A model generated the notes under the pieces. That model saw only the letters and a program-made list of their open reading frames with translations. It did not search any database and had not been told where the DNA came from. A DNA stretch of 64,000 nt from CAZMCT01 sp964564785 (lineage in GTDB: Bacteria; Planctomycetota; Phycisphaerae; UBA1845; Fen-1342). Each line of letters begins with the position of its first letter. The first letter of the stretch is position 1. Shown here in pieces: positions 9,622 through 18,022 of the stretch. Location of the stretch: contig CAZMCT010000001.1 in NCBI GenBank assembly GCA_964564785.1, forward strand, positions 56,011 through 120,010. The letters run 5' to 3'. Position numbers and translations under genes: made by a program.

Positions 9622-10212
9622 CTAGAGTTCGGGCAGGCTGTCGCCGGGCTCGAGCGGGACGAACTCGACGCCGACGCGATGCTGCCGGCCGGCAACATGG
9701 GTGCAGTTGCGCACCACACCCTTCAGGATTGGACGGTGCGGCAACGTGTCGAAACGCGCGAAAACGGCAGTACCGACGTTGACGGCTCCCTGGCACAGAA
9801 ATGCAAAGCCCCGCGAGGACAGGTCGCGGGTCTCGACCGAAAGTCGGCGGTGAGTCGGGCTCGGGCCGCCCGATTCTTCGAGCACGACCGTCAGCGCCGT
9901 CCGCCACGCGCGCCGCCGATGGCGTCGAGCACGGCTGCGCGCATGCGTCCGGTCACGCCGGTAGAGGGCGTAGAGCAACTCTTCCGGCCGCGGTCGGGGA
10001 TTCTCCTCGCCCGTTGGCCGCTCCTCGACCGGGACGAACAGCCCGGTCCAGCGGCGTTCGATCAGCCCCCGGAACACTTCGTCCGTGAGCACGTGTCCCT
10101 CACGGACGAGAATCTGGCCGGCGTGATCGTACACGGCGTGGGGCAGCGGCGCACCGCGGACGAGGTCTTCAGGCTCGATTCGGCGCATGCGAGCGGCTTG
10201 CGGCCGTGCCAT
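9622..10212 (-). CDS. PilZ domain protein with extra N-terminal domain
   Basis: 196 residues; the ATG has GGAGG five bases upstream. Residues 10-65 form a small conserved-looking domain (DLVRGAPLPHAVYDHAGQIL...) of the kind found at the front of some HD-GYP proteins. Then comes a very basic linker (RTHARSRARRHRRRAWRTAL) whose arginines may be the c-di-GMP-binding pair, and a PilZ core with the motif DLSSRGFAF and a terminal VGVEF strand. It follows an unrelated membrane operon by about 170 bp. It is probably a c-di-GMP effector; the N-terminal domain could transmit the signal. The output is not identifiable from context. Confidence 0.8.
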   Translation of the reverse strand: MARPQAARMRRIEPEDLVRGAPLPHAVYDHAGQILVREGHVLTDEVFRGLIERRWTGLFVPVEERPTGEENPRPRPEELLYALYRRDRTHARSRARRHRRRAWRTALTVVLEESGGPSPTHRRLSVETRDLSSRGFAFLCQGAVNVGTAVFARFDTLPHRPILKGVVRNCTHVAGRQHRVGVEFVPLEPGDSLPEL

Positions 10213-10382
10213 TGCAGCCTCCCCGGACGGGGCCCGTCGTGCGGAACCCGCCGGTCCCCAGCCGCTGGTAGTATCGGTACGGCGGGGTTGTGAATTCGCA
10301 ACCGCCCGCCTGCCCGGGTTATCGGACAGACTTCAGAGCTCACGAGGGCGGGTTCCTGCTCCGGGGGGGCGGCAGCGAAGCG

Positions 10383-11105
10383 CTACCGGGAAACGCTCGG
10401 AAACGATCTCAAGATCGCCATCACCTGCCCCTGCCACCAGTCGTTGTACAAGAAGAGCAACCGTTCCAGCAGGTACGCGATCCGCGTCAGAACCGTGGCG
10501 CCGAACATCGTCCCGAGGCAGGCCATGATCGCCAGCCGTCCGAAGCGCAAGGGCCCGCGAAAGACGGCGTGGTCGGTTCGAATCGAGAAGAAGAAGTACA
10601 GCAGCGCCGTCAGCAGGATCACGAGGAACAGGAGGTTGTTCGCGGCCGTCAGCACGCTGCTCCAGGTGAGCGTGCCGTCGTCGGCCAGCGGGTTGATCGG
10701 CCGCATCGACGCGCTGATCTGCGGGAAGATCAGCAGCGTTTGGTACTTGATGGCCAGGCCGGCCGCGGCCCCGACGAACAGCCCGCTGATGAGCGTGCTG
10801 AGCCAGAACCAGCGGCGCGAAAGCTGGAAGTACCACAGGGAACCCGGCACCAGCGCGAGGACCCACAGCGCCTTGCGCCACTCGTCGCCCGCAGCGCCGG
10901 TCTGCCACGCTTGCCAACCCTGCCACATGGGCAGCGCCCAGCGCGGATAGAGCACCTGCACCCACAGGATCACGGTCATGATTCCGACCGCGACCCCCAG
11001 CGTCGCGTGCTGCACGAGCCGATACACGGGGTTGTCTCGGACGGCGTAGCTCAGTACCGTCAGCGTGACGATCGCCGACACCCAGATCACCGGCGTTTCG
11101 GTCAT
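10383..11105 (-). CDS. Uncharacterised membrane protein, fourth gene of a four-gene operon
   Basis: 240 residues from the ATG at 11105, which overlaps the stop of the upstream gene as ATGA, indicating translational coupling. The frame extends further upstream but only over the neighbouring gene. I count about six hydrophobic segments, starting near VIWVSAIVTLTVLSYAV and ending near residue 225. A cytoplasmic or periplasmic loop carries WQGWQAWQ. No motif of a known transporter or enzyme is visible. With 11102-13495 it forms a compact operon of four membrane proteins of unknown function. Confidence 0.75.
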   Translation of the reverse strand: MTETPVIWVSAIVTLTVLSYAVRDNPVYRLVQHATLGVAVGIMTVILWVQVLYPRWALPMWQGWQAWQTGAAGDEWRKALWVLALVPGSLWYFQLSRRWFWLSTLISGLFVGAAAGLAIKYQTLLIFPQISASMRPINPLADDGTLTWSSVLTAANNLLFLVILLTALLYFFFSIRTDHAVFRGPLRFGRLAIMACLGTMFGATVLTRIAYLLERLLFLYNDWWQGQVMAILRSFPSVSR

Positions 11106-11965
11106 GTGCGGCCCCTCCGCACCCGCTGCGCCGCCCAGAACCCCACGTTCCCCAGAAGCGCTGCCAGAATGATCGCGCAGTTGCCGAACGAGCCGGCCAT
11201 CGTCAGCTTCGTCCCCGTGCCCAGCCGCCCGAGCAACAGCTCGTACTCCGCAGCCCCACGGTTGCCGATCAGCGCCCCCGCCAACTGCCCGCTGTCGAGA
11301 TACGGGTAGAAATACGGCCCGATGATCGACATGCAACCCACCACCAGCCGCCCGCCGAAGATGCCGCTGATCACGCTCATCCAGTCGTCGTTCGCTTGGT
11401 ACGTCAGCACCACGAACGCGTGCATGTCACGATGGTCGCGGACGGACCGCAGCAGCGGCAGCTCGTCCGCCGTCCGCCCCCGCCGGTCCTTCGGGAACAC
11501 CCGCTGAAAATCGCGGCACAGACCTTCGATCACCACGCCCAGCCCGCCACGCGTCCCCGCCGGGGGACCCGCGACGTAGCCCATGTTCACCCAGTCGCGG
11601 CCGTAGACCCGCCCCGTTTCGGCCGCGATGGGCGTGATGACCTGGTCCGAGAAGTCGGGGGCGAACGGAGCGATGCCGACGGAGACGACCACGAATTTGA
11701 TCTGCTTCTCGCACAGGTGGCGGGCGATACACTCGAGCTGGGCGCGGTTCTCGGAAGCCGAGCCGGCGTCCCAGCTCGAGTCAATGATCACGACTTTGTC
11801 GGGCGGACAGGAGGCGAACGTCTCGTACGCCCCGCGCGTCGGCGGCGAAATGAAGCCCCCGGGAATGGGGATCGGCACGACAAACGGGATCAGCAGCACC
11901 AAGACCGTGGCCAGGTACAGCCAGCGGCTGTCGATGCCGTGCAGTCGGGCGAGCCAGCGCACCAT
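11102..11965 (-). CDS. Membrane-anchored protein with extracytoplasmic-type globular domain, third gene of operon
   Basis: 287 residues with one N-terminal membrane helix (LYLATVLVLLIPFVVPIPIP) and a C-terminal hydrophobic pair near residues 220-275. Between them lies a Rossmann-like domain beginning KVVIIDSSWDAGS, with alternating beta strands (KFVVVSVG, AFVVLTYQ) and a conserved GYVAGPPAGTRGGLG loop. It starts three bases after the previous gene ends and overlaps the next start by four bases. The domain resembles the globular part of the first gene of the operon in style (VVFVMGMTDV there). I do not recognise an enzyme family. Confidence 0.75.
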   Translation of the reverse strand: MVRWLARLHGIDSRWLYLATVLVLLIPFVVPIPIPGGFISPPTRGAYETFASCPPDKVVIIDSSWDAGSASENRAQLECIARHLCEKQIKFVVVSVGIAPFAPDFSDQVITPIAAETGRVYGRDWVNMGYVAGPPAGTRGGLGVVIEGLCRDFQRVFPKDRRGRTADELPLLRSVRDHRDMHAFVVLTYQANDDWMSVISGIFGGRLVVGCMSIIGPYFYPYLDSGQLAGALIGNRGAAEYELLLGRLGTGTKLTMAGSFGNCAIILAALLGNVGFWAAQRVRRGRT

Positions 11966-11968
11966 GGG

Positions 11969-12688
11969 CTACTCCGTCCGCGTGCCGAGCCCCAGCCAGT
12001 ACCGCAGCGACGCCGCGAACGCCCCGGCGAACGTCCCGATCGCGACCGCCCGTTGCACGGCCGAGTTCGGCGTGTCCATCAGCCAGCCTTCGAGACTGTG
12101 CAGTTGCAGCGGCTCCCACAACCCCTGTGTGAGCCAGTCCCCGATGGGCGCGCGGCCCAGCAGCACGATCGTCGCGGCCACGAACATCACCGCCGAATCG
12201 AGGCCGTTCAACCGGAACGAGCGGTAGGCCGCCGACACCAGGTAGAACGTCAGCAGCGCGAAGCTCGACGTCCCGAAGGCGAAGATGATGCCGTAGAACA
12301 GGACGTTGTAGCCGGTGGTCAGGCTGCGGCCCCACAGCTCGGCCGTGGGCGCATCGAGCCGGGCTCGCGCCCAGCCGGTATGCACCAGCTCGTTGCCACC
12401 GGCCACCAGCACGCTGCCGAAGAAGAAGATCAGGAAGACCAGCGAGCCGCTCCAGCCGGCCCGGCCCCGCAGCAGGTTGGCGGCGTGGCTGCGGATGAGG
12501 TTGATCGGCCCGAGCAGAAACGCCATCGTTCCCAGGACGATGACCAGGTCCGTCGCCAGACCCAGGTGCGGCGAGAGCGGATTGGGCCAGCCGCCCAGCG
12601 CCGCCGGTAGCTCCGCCGGAAGAATGAACTCGAAGATGAAGTAAGCCCCGCCCAGGAACGTCAGAATGGCCGTGAAACTCTTGCGCAC
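11969..12688 (-). CDS. Polytopic membrane protein, second gene of operon
   Basis: 239 residues with about six membrane segments, for example LVIVLGTMAFLLGPINLI, GSLVFLIFFFGSVLVAGG and AVMFVAATIVLLG. The ATG at 12688 lies three bases beyond the stop of the upstream gene. No known transporter or enzyme motif is visible; charged residues are concentrated in short loops. Its place between two proteins that each have a soluble domain suggests a membrane scaffold or channel for the complex, which is inference from operon structure only. Confidence 0.75.
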   Translation of the reverse strand: MRKSFTAILTFLGGAYFIFEFILPAELPAALGGWPNPLSPHLGLATDLVIVLGTMAFLLGPINLIRSHAANLLRGRAGWSGSLVFLIFFFGSVLVAGGNELVHTGWARARLDAPTAELWGRSLTTGYNVLFYGIIFAFGTSSFALLTFYLVSAAYRSFRLNGLDSAVMFVAATIVLLGRAPIGDWLTQGLWEPLQLHSLEGWLMDTPNSAVQRAVAIGTFAGAFAASLRYWLGLGTRTE

Positions 12689-12691
12689 GGT

Positions 12692-13495
12692 CTACTTCGC
12701 CCCGTAATGGACCAGGTAACGGGCGACGGCGTCGGCGGCCGGGCCGACCCCGGGCACGCGGGCCAACAGCATCGCCGCGACACCGACCAGGATCAGCACC
12801 ACGAAGCTCACCTTGATCAGGTCCTGGCTGACGACCGCGCTGCGCAGCGCCGGGTCGGCGCTGACGTAGGCCGCGGCAGCGTAGTACTCCTCGCCGATGA
12901 TCGTGAAGTCGCAGGTGCAGACGAAGAACGGCACCTGACCCAGGAGCGGATCGCCCGCGATCTGGAGCATCCCACGGCGGGCCCCCGGCTCCGTCATCAG
13001 CAGGCTGGTGTAGTCGAACGCCCCGAAGAACATCGTGCAGCCCGCGTCCGACTCCGCAACCGTCCGCGCCACGCCCATGGCGTACACAACCGCCTCGTCC
13101 GACAGGAAACGCACCTGCTCGCCCGCGTTGAACGCCTCCAGCTCGCCCACGCTGCGGTATGCCTCGCGGGTGATCGTCTCCACGAACGGGTACACGTCCG
13201 GCTTACGGACCAGCGCGACGAAAGCCGTCCGCATCGACGCCGCGAGCCGCGCGATGTGCTCGAGCACTGACAGCGCCGCGTGCGTCACGATGTCGCGGAC
13301 GTCCGTCATGCCCATCACGAACACCACCGGCCGGCCGAGCTCTGTGGCCCGCCCGACCGCTTCCTCGATCGCGGTGACGCCGGGGATGGGTCGCACGAAG
13401 GGGGCGTGGCCGCGGCGCGCCAGCCAGTAAAAGAACAAAACGAGGGCCGCGAACACGGCCATGAGCACGGTCATGAGGCCGTCGGCATGTTGCAT
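12692..13495 (-). CDS. Membrane protein with DUF6754-like globular domain, first gene of operon
   Basis: 267 residues: an N-terminal helix (MTVLMAVFAALVLFFYWLA), a soluble alpha/beta domain (40-205) with strands VVFVMGMTDV and TMFFGAFDY, and a C-terminal helix near 225-245. The pattern reminds me of proteins annotated DUF6754, but I cannot confirm that here. It leads the four-gene operon; the three genes after it are separated by only 3 bp, 3 bp and a 4-bp overlap. The upstream 245 bp contain only GC-rich inverted repeats. Function unknown. Confidence 0.75.
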   Translation of the reverse strand: MQHADGLMTVLMAVFAALVLFFYWLARRGHAPFVRPIPGVTAIEEAVGRATELGRPVVFVMGMTDVRDIVTHAALSVLEHIARLAASMRTAFVALVRKPDVYPFVETITREAYRSVGELEAFNAGEQVRFLSDEAVVYAMGVARTVAESDAGCTMFFGAFDYTSLLMTEPGARRGMLQIAGDPLLGQVPFFVCTCDFTIIGEEYYAAAAYVSADPALRSAVVSQDLIKVSFVVLILVGVAAMLLARVPGVGPAADAVARYLVHYGAK

Positions 13496-13740
13496 GCGGG
13501 GTGGGGCCTCGAACGCGTTCGGCGGCGGAATGAAACGGTTCGGGGCATCATTCCGCAGCGCCTTCAGAATACGCTGAACTGCCCCGGCCCGCCAGTACGC
13601 CGCCCGAATCCAGCGCTTCCGAACCCAAGATGCCCGCGCGAGCCAGCGGGACGGCGCCGCGCGGCGCGGGGGTTCGCGCCCGGCGCGCGGGCCGAGCTGC
13701 GCGGTGCGCAGGGGCGGGGTTGCAACGGACGCGAGCGCGG

Positions 13741-14040
13741 CTACTTCTGCTCGGGCTCTGGGCCGGGTGCGGACGGCGTCGTGGTGGTCGAGCTGATTTG
13801 CGAGGGCGGCGGTTGCGATTCAGGGGTGCGAAGCTGGCGCGTGGGCGGTTCGGGCTCGGTGTCGCGGCTCAGCTCGTCTTGCACGTCGCGCAGGCCCTTC
13901 TTGAATTCGGCGATGCCCTTGCCGAGCGAGCGGCCCACCTCGGGCAGCCGCTTGCCAAACAGCAACAGCGCCACCACCATCAGCACGAGTAGGTGCCACG
14001 GGTCAAACGGTGACCACGCCAGGATGTTGAGCCCGATCAT
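13741..14040 (-). CDS. tatA: Twin-arginine translocase subunit TatA/E
   Basis: 99 residues. The ATG at 14040 is preceded by GGAGG (spacing about ten). One N-terminal membrane helix (HLLVLMVVALLLFGKRLPEV) is followed by the TatA signature FGKRLPEVGRSLGKGI, an amphipathic helix AEFKKGLRDVQDEL and a disordered Pro/Ser/Thr-rich tail. TatA forms the pore-like part of the Sec-independent export system for folded proteins. tatB/tatC are not adjacent. The frame extends upstream through a dispersed repeat, but that extension is not credible. Confidence 0.9.
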   Translation of the reverse strand: MIGLNILAWSPFDPWHLLVLMVVALLLFGKRLPEVGRSLGKGIAEFKKGLRDVQDELSRDTEPEPPTRQLRTPESQPPPSQISSTTTTPSAPGPEPEQK

Positions 14041-14151
14041 GGTGTGCGGTCCTCCGGGTGCTGGCCGGGCACCCGCCTCGGCGACACGGAAACCCATGCC
14101 GCACAAAACGTTATTGTGGCACGCCGCCGGCGCCATGTCAAAACCGGACCT

Positions 14152-14266
14152 CAGCCGGTTGAAAAAGGGGACCGCTTGAAAAAGGGGACCCGCACCGCGC
14201 GGGTGGCTGTCGGCGCTGCCGTGATCGTGGCTTGGCCCGCAGCGAGCCCCCTCTGTCAACGGATGG
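14152..14266 (+). repeat. Dispersed palindromic element, copy C
   Basis: Left terminus CAGCCGGTTGAAAAAGGGGA; the TTGAAAAAGGGGACC part is duplicated in tandem at 14176. Core GGCTGTCGGCGCTGCCGTGA on the plus strand; right terminus CCCCCTCTGTCAACGGATGG. It lies in the 402-bp divergent region between tatA and the permease gene; no other structure is evident there. Confidence 0.8.
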
Positions 14267-14442
14267 TCCGAATAGCTGATCGCCACGCGGCACGCACTCC
14301 GGGAGCGGATGCCGCAAACCTCCGCCCGCCGGGGCCGCCCGAACAACTGTTCATTCATCAGCCGCGTGGTTGCCGGTTCCCAGTTACCCGGAGCTTTCGG
14401 TTAGCATACCTCGAACCCGCCACCCGGCGGGCCCCGTGACGC

Positions 14443-16713
14443 ATGAGCCGCCTGACGCGTATCAACACGATTTGGCGCAAGGAGCTGGTCGACACGCTGC
14501 GCGACCGGCGCACCCTCATCGCCATGGTCCTCGTTCCCCTGGCTCTCTACCCCGCCATGATGCTCGGCTCACTCCAGGGCGTCGAGCTCCGTATGGCCAG
14601 CCTGGCCCGCGAGACCTACAAGGTCGCCGTCACGTCCGAAGACACCGCCCGTTGGCTGCGGGCCCTGCTCGACCAGGAGTTGGCCCATCGGCCGGGTGCA
14701 GAGAGCCTGCCGGCCGAGGAGATCGTCGCCCGGGCAAAGCGCGGCGAGCTACCGGCCGAGACGAACGAGCCCGCGGCGGGCGAGCGGGCGCCCGACGAGG
14801 CGGCCCGCGCGCGAGTCCGGGCCGAGCCCCCGGATTACGAAGTCCACGTGATCCCCGACGTCCAGCAGTTGCGCCAGGCCGTGCTCGCAGGCAGCATGCA
14901 CGCCGGGCTGCTGATCGAAGGTCCACCGCCGTGCGCCGGCGTCGGCGGCTCGACGCCGATGACCGTCATTTACGACGAAACGGAAGTGCGCAGTTTCCGC
15001 TTCGCCGCGGCCGGACTGGAGGGCGTGCTCCAGCGGCTCAACGAGCAGTTGCTTCGTGAGCGGCTCGCGGCCGCAGGTCAGCCGCCGGAGTTCGTGCGGC
15101 CGATCGAGCTCCGGCACGAGTCGGTGGCTCCGCCCGAGAAGGTCGGCGGCTCGCTCCTGGGCATCGTCGTGCCGCTGATCCTGATCATCATGACGATCAC
15201 GGGCGCGATCTACCCCGCGATCGACCTGACCGCGGGCGAGCGCGAGCGTGGCACGCTCGAGACGCTGATGGTGGCGCCGGTGCCGACGGTGGACCTGATC
15301 GCCGGCAAGTTCGTGGTCGTTGCGCTCATCGGAATGCTCAGCGCCGCGCTGAATCTGCTTTCGATCGGCGGCACGATCTGGCTGGGCGGCCTCGGTGAAC
15401 TGCTGGCCCGCGGCGGCCAGATCGTCATTCCGCTCGGCTCGTTGCCGTGGGTGCTGCTGGTGCTCGTGCCGCTGGCGGTCATGTTCAGCGCCGTCCTCCT
15501 CGCGGTGTGCAGCTTCGCCCGCAGCTTCAAGGAAGCGCAGAACTACGTCATGCCGGTGATGATCGCAGCCCTCATCCCCGCGATCGTCGGCGTGCTCCCC
15601 GGCACGCGGCTCGAAGGCCCGCTGCTGATCATGCCCGTCACGAACATCGTCATCCTGACCCGCGACCTGTTCACCGGCAAGTTCGACCTGTTCGCGATCC
15701 TGTGGGTCACGCTCTCCTCCACGCTCTACGCGGGCGCCGCCGTCGCGATCGCCGCCAAGCTCTTCGGCCAGGAAGCGGTGCTCTTCGCCGACAGCGGCTC
15801 CTTCAAGACGCTGCTGCGGCGGCGTTTCTACAAGCCCGCCGACCAGCCCACCGCGGCCCAGGCCTTCCTGTTGCTCGCGCTCGTCTTCTCGCTCAACTTC
15901 TTCGCCCAGCAGAAGCTGCTCTCGTCGCCCGTCATCCTGGGCACGATGAAGTTCTGGTGGGGCTTCGCCCTGATCCTCGTCGTCCTGTTCGTCGGCGGAC
16001 CGGTCGCACTCGCCCTGTGGATGCGCGTCCGACTGCCCACCGCCCTGCGGCTCCAGCCGCCGCCCGCCATCGCCTGGCTGCCGGCCGCGTGCTTCGGATT
16101 GTCCACCTGGATCCTCGCCCAGGCCTGGTTCGCGTACCAACAGACCTGGCTGCCGATGCCGCCCGAGATGGAGCAGTTGTTCGAGCGCATGGTCGCGCTG
16201 CTCGGCGGCACACATCCCGCGCTGACGCTGCTCTTTCTGGCGCTGCTGCCCGCCGTCTGCGAGGAGCTCTTCTTCCGCGGCTACTGCCTCAGCGGCCTGC
16301 GCGGCGGGCTCGGCCGCACCGGCGCCGTGCTCGTGACGGCCTTCGCTTTCGGCGTGTATCACCACAGCGTGCATCGGCTCATCGTCACGGCCGCCCTGGG
16401 CGTGCTCTTCGGCCTGCTCGTCCTGCGGTACGGCTCGCTCTGGCCGGCCGTGCTGGCCCACCTGCTGCACAACGGCATCAGCGTGATGCACAGCCGCGCC
16501 GACGGCCTCAAGCCCCTGCTCGAGCGGCTCGGCTTCGCGCTCGACGCCCACGACTTTCCGTCGCTTCCCTGGACCGTCGGCGCCGCCCTGCTCACGCTGG
16601 CCGGACTCCTGCTCTGTGCCGGACCCGGCGGCCGGCGGGTTCGCGGCTCGCAGGCCGCGCCGGCCGCGACCCAGGCCGTGGCGGCGGTCCCGGAGGCCCA
16701 GACCCGGCCATGA
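14443..16713 (+). CDS. ABC transporter permease fused to CPBP intramembrane protease
   Basis: 756 residues. The N-terminal half is a NatB/ABC-2-type permease: a basic start (IWRKELVDTLRDRRTLIAMV), a membrane helix, a large extracytoplasmic loop (45-235) and five or more helices including the ERERGTLETLMVAPV motif. From about 500 on it is a CPBP (CAAX-protease and bacteriocin-processing) domain with EE at 607-608 in CEELFFRG, a histidine near 640 in GVYHH and HLLHNG later. This fusion is known in other bacteria, usually beside an ATP-binding natA gene, which is missing here. The stop overlaps the next start as ATGA, so it is coupled to the Fe-S protein. Confidence 0.88.
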   Translation: MSRLTRINTIWRKELVDTLRDRRTLIAMVLVPLALYPAMMLGSLQGVELRMASLARETYKVAVTSEDTARWLRALLDQELAHRPGAESLPAEEIVARAKRGELPAETNEPAAGERAPDEAARARVRAEPPDYEVHVIPDVQQLRQAVLAGSMHAGLLIEGPPPCAGVGGSTPMTVIYDETEVRSFRFAAAGLEGVLQRLNEQLLRERLAAAGQPPEFVRPIELRHESVAPPEKVGGSLLGIVVPLILIIMTITGAIYPAIDLTAGERERGTLETLMVAPVPTVDLIAGKFVVVALIGMLSAALNLLSIGGTIWLGGLGELLARGGQIVIPLGSLPWVLLVLVPLAVMFSAVLLAVCSFARSFKEAQNYVMPVMIAALIPAIVGVLPGTRLEGPLLIMPVTNIVILTRDLFTGKFDLFAILWVTLSSTLYAGAAVAIAAKLFGQEAVLFADSGSFKTLLRRRFYKPADQPTAAQAFLLLALVFSLNFFAQQKLLSSPVILGTMKFWWGFALILVVLFVGGPVALALWMRVRLPTALRLQPPPAIAWLPAACFGLSTWILAQAWFAYQQTWLPMPPEMEQLFERMVALLGGTHPALTLLFLALLPAVCEELFFRGYCLSGLRGGLGRTGAVLVTAFAFGVYHHSVHRLIVTAALGVLFGLLVLRYGSLWPAVLAHLLHNGISVMHSRADGLKPLLERLGFALDAHDFPSLPWTVGAALLTLAGLLLCAGPGGRRVRGSQAAPAATQAVAAVPEAQTRP

Positions 16714-17873
16714 CGCTCCGCCGCGGGACGCAACTCGGGTTCGTGCTGCTCACCGTCCTGGGTGTTTACGTAGTGCGCGGGCATGCCGAGCGCTGGTGCC
16801 CGTTCGGCGGGGTCGAAGCGCTGTACACGTACGTGACGGCCGGCAACCTGACGTGCTCGCTGGGCGTGTCGAACTTCTACATGCTGGCGGGCGTGCTGAT
16901 GCTCGCGCTGCTGGCGCGGCGGGCGTTCTGCGGGTACGCGTGCCCGATCGGCGCGATTTCGGAGTGGCTGCAGGCGGGCGCCAGGCGCGTGGGCCTGCGG
17001 GCGGTGAATGTGCCGGAGGGGCTGGATCGCGGGCTGGGGCTGCTGAAGTACCCGGTGCTGGGGGTGATCCTGTATTTCACGTGGCGGGTCGGCGAGCTGG
17101 TGTTTCGCGGCTACGACCCGTGTTACGTGCTGATCAGTCGGCACGGCGAGGACATCACGATCTGGGCGTACGTCATCACTGCGGCGATCGTCGTGGGCTC
17201 GCTCTTCGTGCCGGTGCCGTTCTGCCGCTGGCTGTGCCCGTTGGCGGCCGTGTTCGCGCCGCTGTCGCGCTTCGGACTCCTGCGCGTGCGGCGAAGTGCG
17301 GCCACGTGCCTTGACTGCGGGGCTTGTCAGCGGGCATGCCCGATGGCGATTCCGGTCGACCGCGTCGCGACCGTCACGGCCGCGCGCTGCACGTCGTGCC
17401 TGGAGTGCATCCGGGCCTGCCCCGACGCCGCCCGCGCGGTGACCTGGGGCCCCGGCCGCAGCGGCCGCCCCTGGCCGGCGGTCATGGCCGTGGTACTCGT
17501 GCTGGCGTTCCTGGGCGGGGCGGTTGCCGCCACGTACCTCGCGCCGCTGCCCTCGTTCCGTCAGACAGTCGGGCAGACACCGCCGCGGACGGCGACGCTC
17601 GACCTGCGCGTCAGCGGGCCGAAGTGCCGGCACAGCACCGAGCAGTTCGTGCAGTGGCTCGCGACGCGCGACGACGAGTTCGCCCTGCCCTTCGTCAAGG
17701 TCGAGGCCTGGCCCGAGCCGGGCTTCGCCGCCGTGCGGATCACGTACGACGCCGAGCGGGCCGACGAGCGCCGCGTCCGCAAGGCCATCACCGAACCCAG
17801 GTTCGACCGCGCCGGCGGCTGGCGGGTCTCGCCCTACCGCATCCAGGGCTATGACCCCCTCGAAGCCGACTAG
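16710..17873 (+). CDS. Membrane polyferredoxin (NapH-like) with C-terminal HMA-like domain
   Basis: 387 residues starting at the ATG that overlaps the previous stop. Residues 1-200 hold about five membrane helices with two CxxxCP motifs (FCGYACPIG, FCRWLCPLA). Two 4Fe-4S motifs follow: CLDCGACQRACP and CTSCLECIRACP. After another helix comes a 100-residue ferredoxin-like alpha/beta domain starting LDLRVSGPKCRHS, resembling heavy-metal-associated domains but with only one cysteine. It is expected to carry electrons across or along the inner membrane; the partner is unknown. Coupling to the permease-protease upstream suggests a shared function that I cannot name. Confidence 0.85.
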   Translation: MTLRRGTQLGFVLLTVLGVYVVRGHAERWCPFGGVEALYTYVTAGNLTCSLGVSNFYMLAGVLMLALLARRAFCGYACPIGAISEWLQAGARRVGLRAVNVPEGLDRGLGLLKYPVLGVILYFTWRVGELVFRGYDPCYVLISRHGEDITIWAYVITAAIVVGSLFVPVPFCRWLCPLAAVFAPLSRFGLLRVRRSAATCLDCGACQRACPMAIPVDRVATVTAARCTSCLECIRACPDAARAVTWGPGRSGRPWPAVMAVVLVLAFLGGAVAATYLAPLPSFRQTVGQTPPRTATLDLRVSGPKCRHSTEQFVQWLATRDDEFALPFVKVEAWPEPGFAAVRITYDAERADERRVRKAITEPRFDRAGGWRVSPYRIQGYDPLEAD

Positions 17874-18009
17874 GACCGCCGCAGAGGTGCTGAGACACAC
17901 AGAAAACCGAGCTGCGAACAGCGCGTCGCGCGCGGCCGTACGGGCCGATCATCCGTCGTGCGCTGTTCGAGATTCCCGCTTCTCCTCTGCATCCGTGTCT
18001 CTGTGGTAA
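17874..18009. repeat. Long imperfect inverted repeat after the polyferredoxin gene
   Basis: Left arm contains CGCAGAGGTGCTGAGACACA and GCGAACAGCGC; right arm contains GCGCTGTTCG and CTCTGCATCCGTGTCTCTGT, so the arms pair with an inner perfect 10-bp stem. It fills the gap between two plus-strand genes and may act as a transcript end or processing hairpin. Confidence 0.55.
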
Positions 18010-18022
18010 TCTCCCACTCTGA

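Noticed and set aside
14749..16551. Minus-strand frame of about 600 residues opposite the permease-protease gene
   Set aside because: Mostly charged low-complexity with no family features; opposite frame has clear membrane and CPBP motifs.
16359..17900. Minus-strand frame of 513 residues opposite the polyferredoxin
   Set aside because: Arg/Gln/His-rich shadow without motifs; the plus strand has four cysteine clusters.
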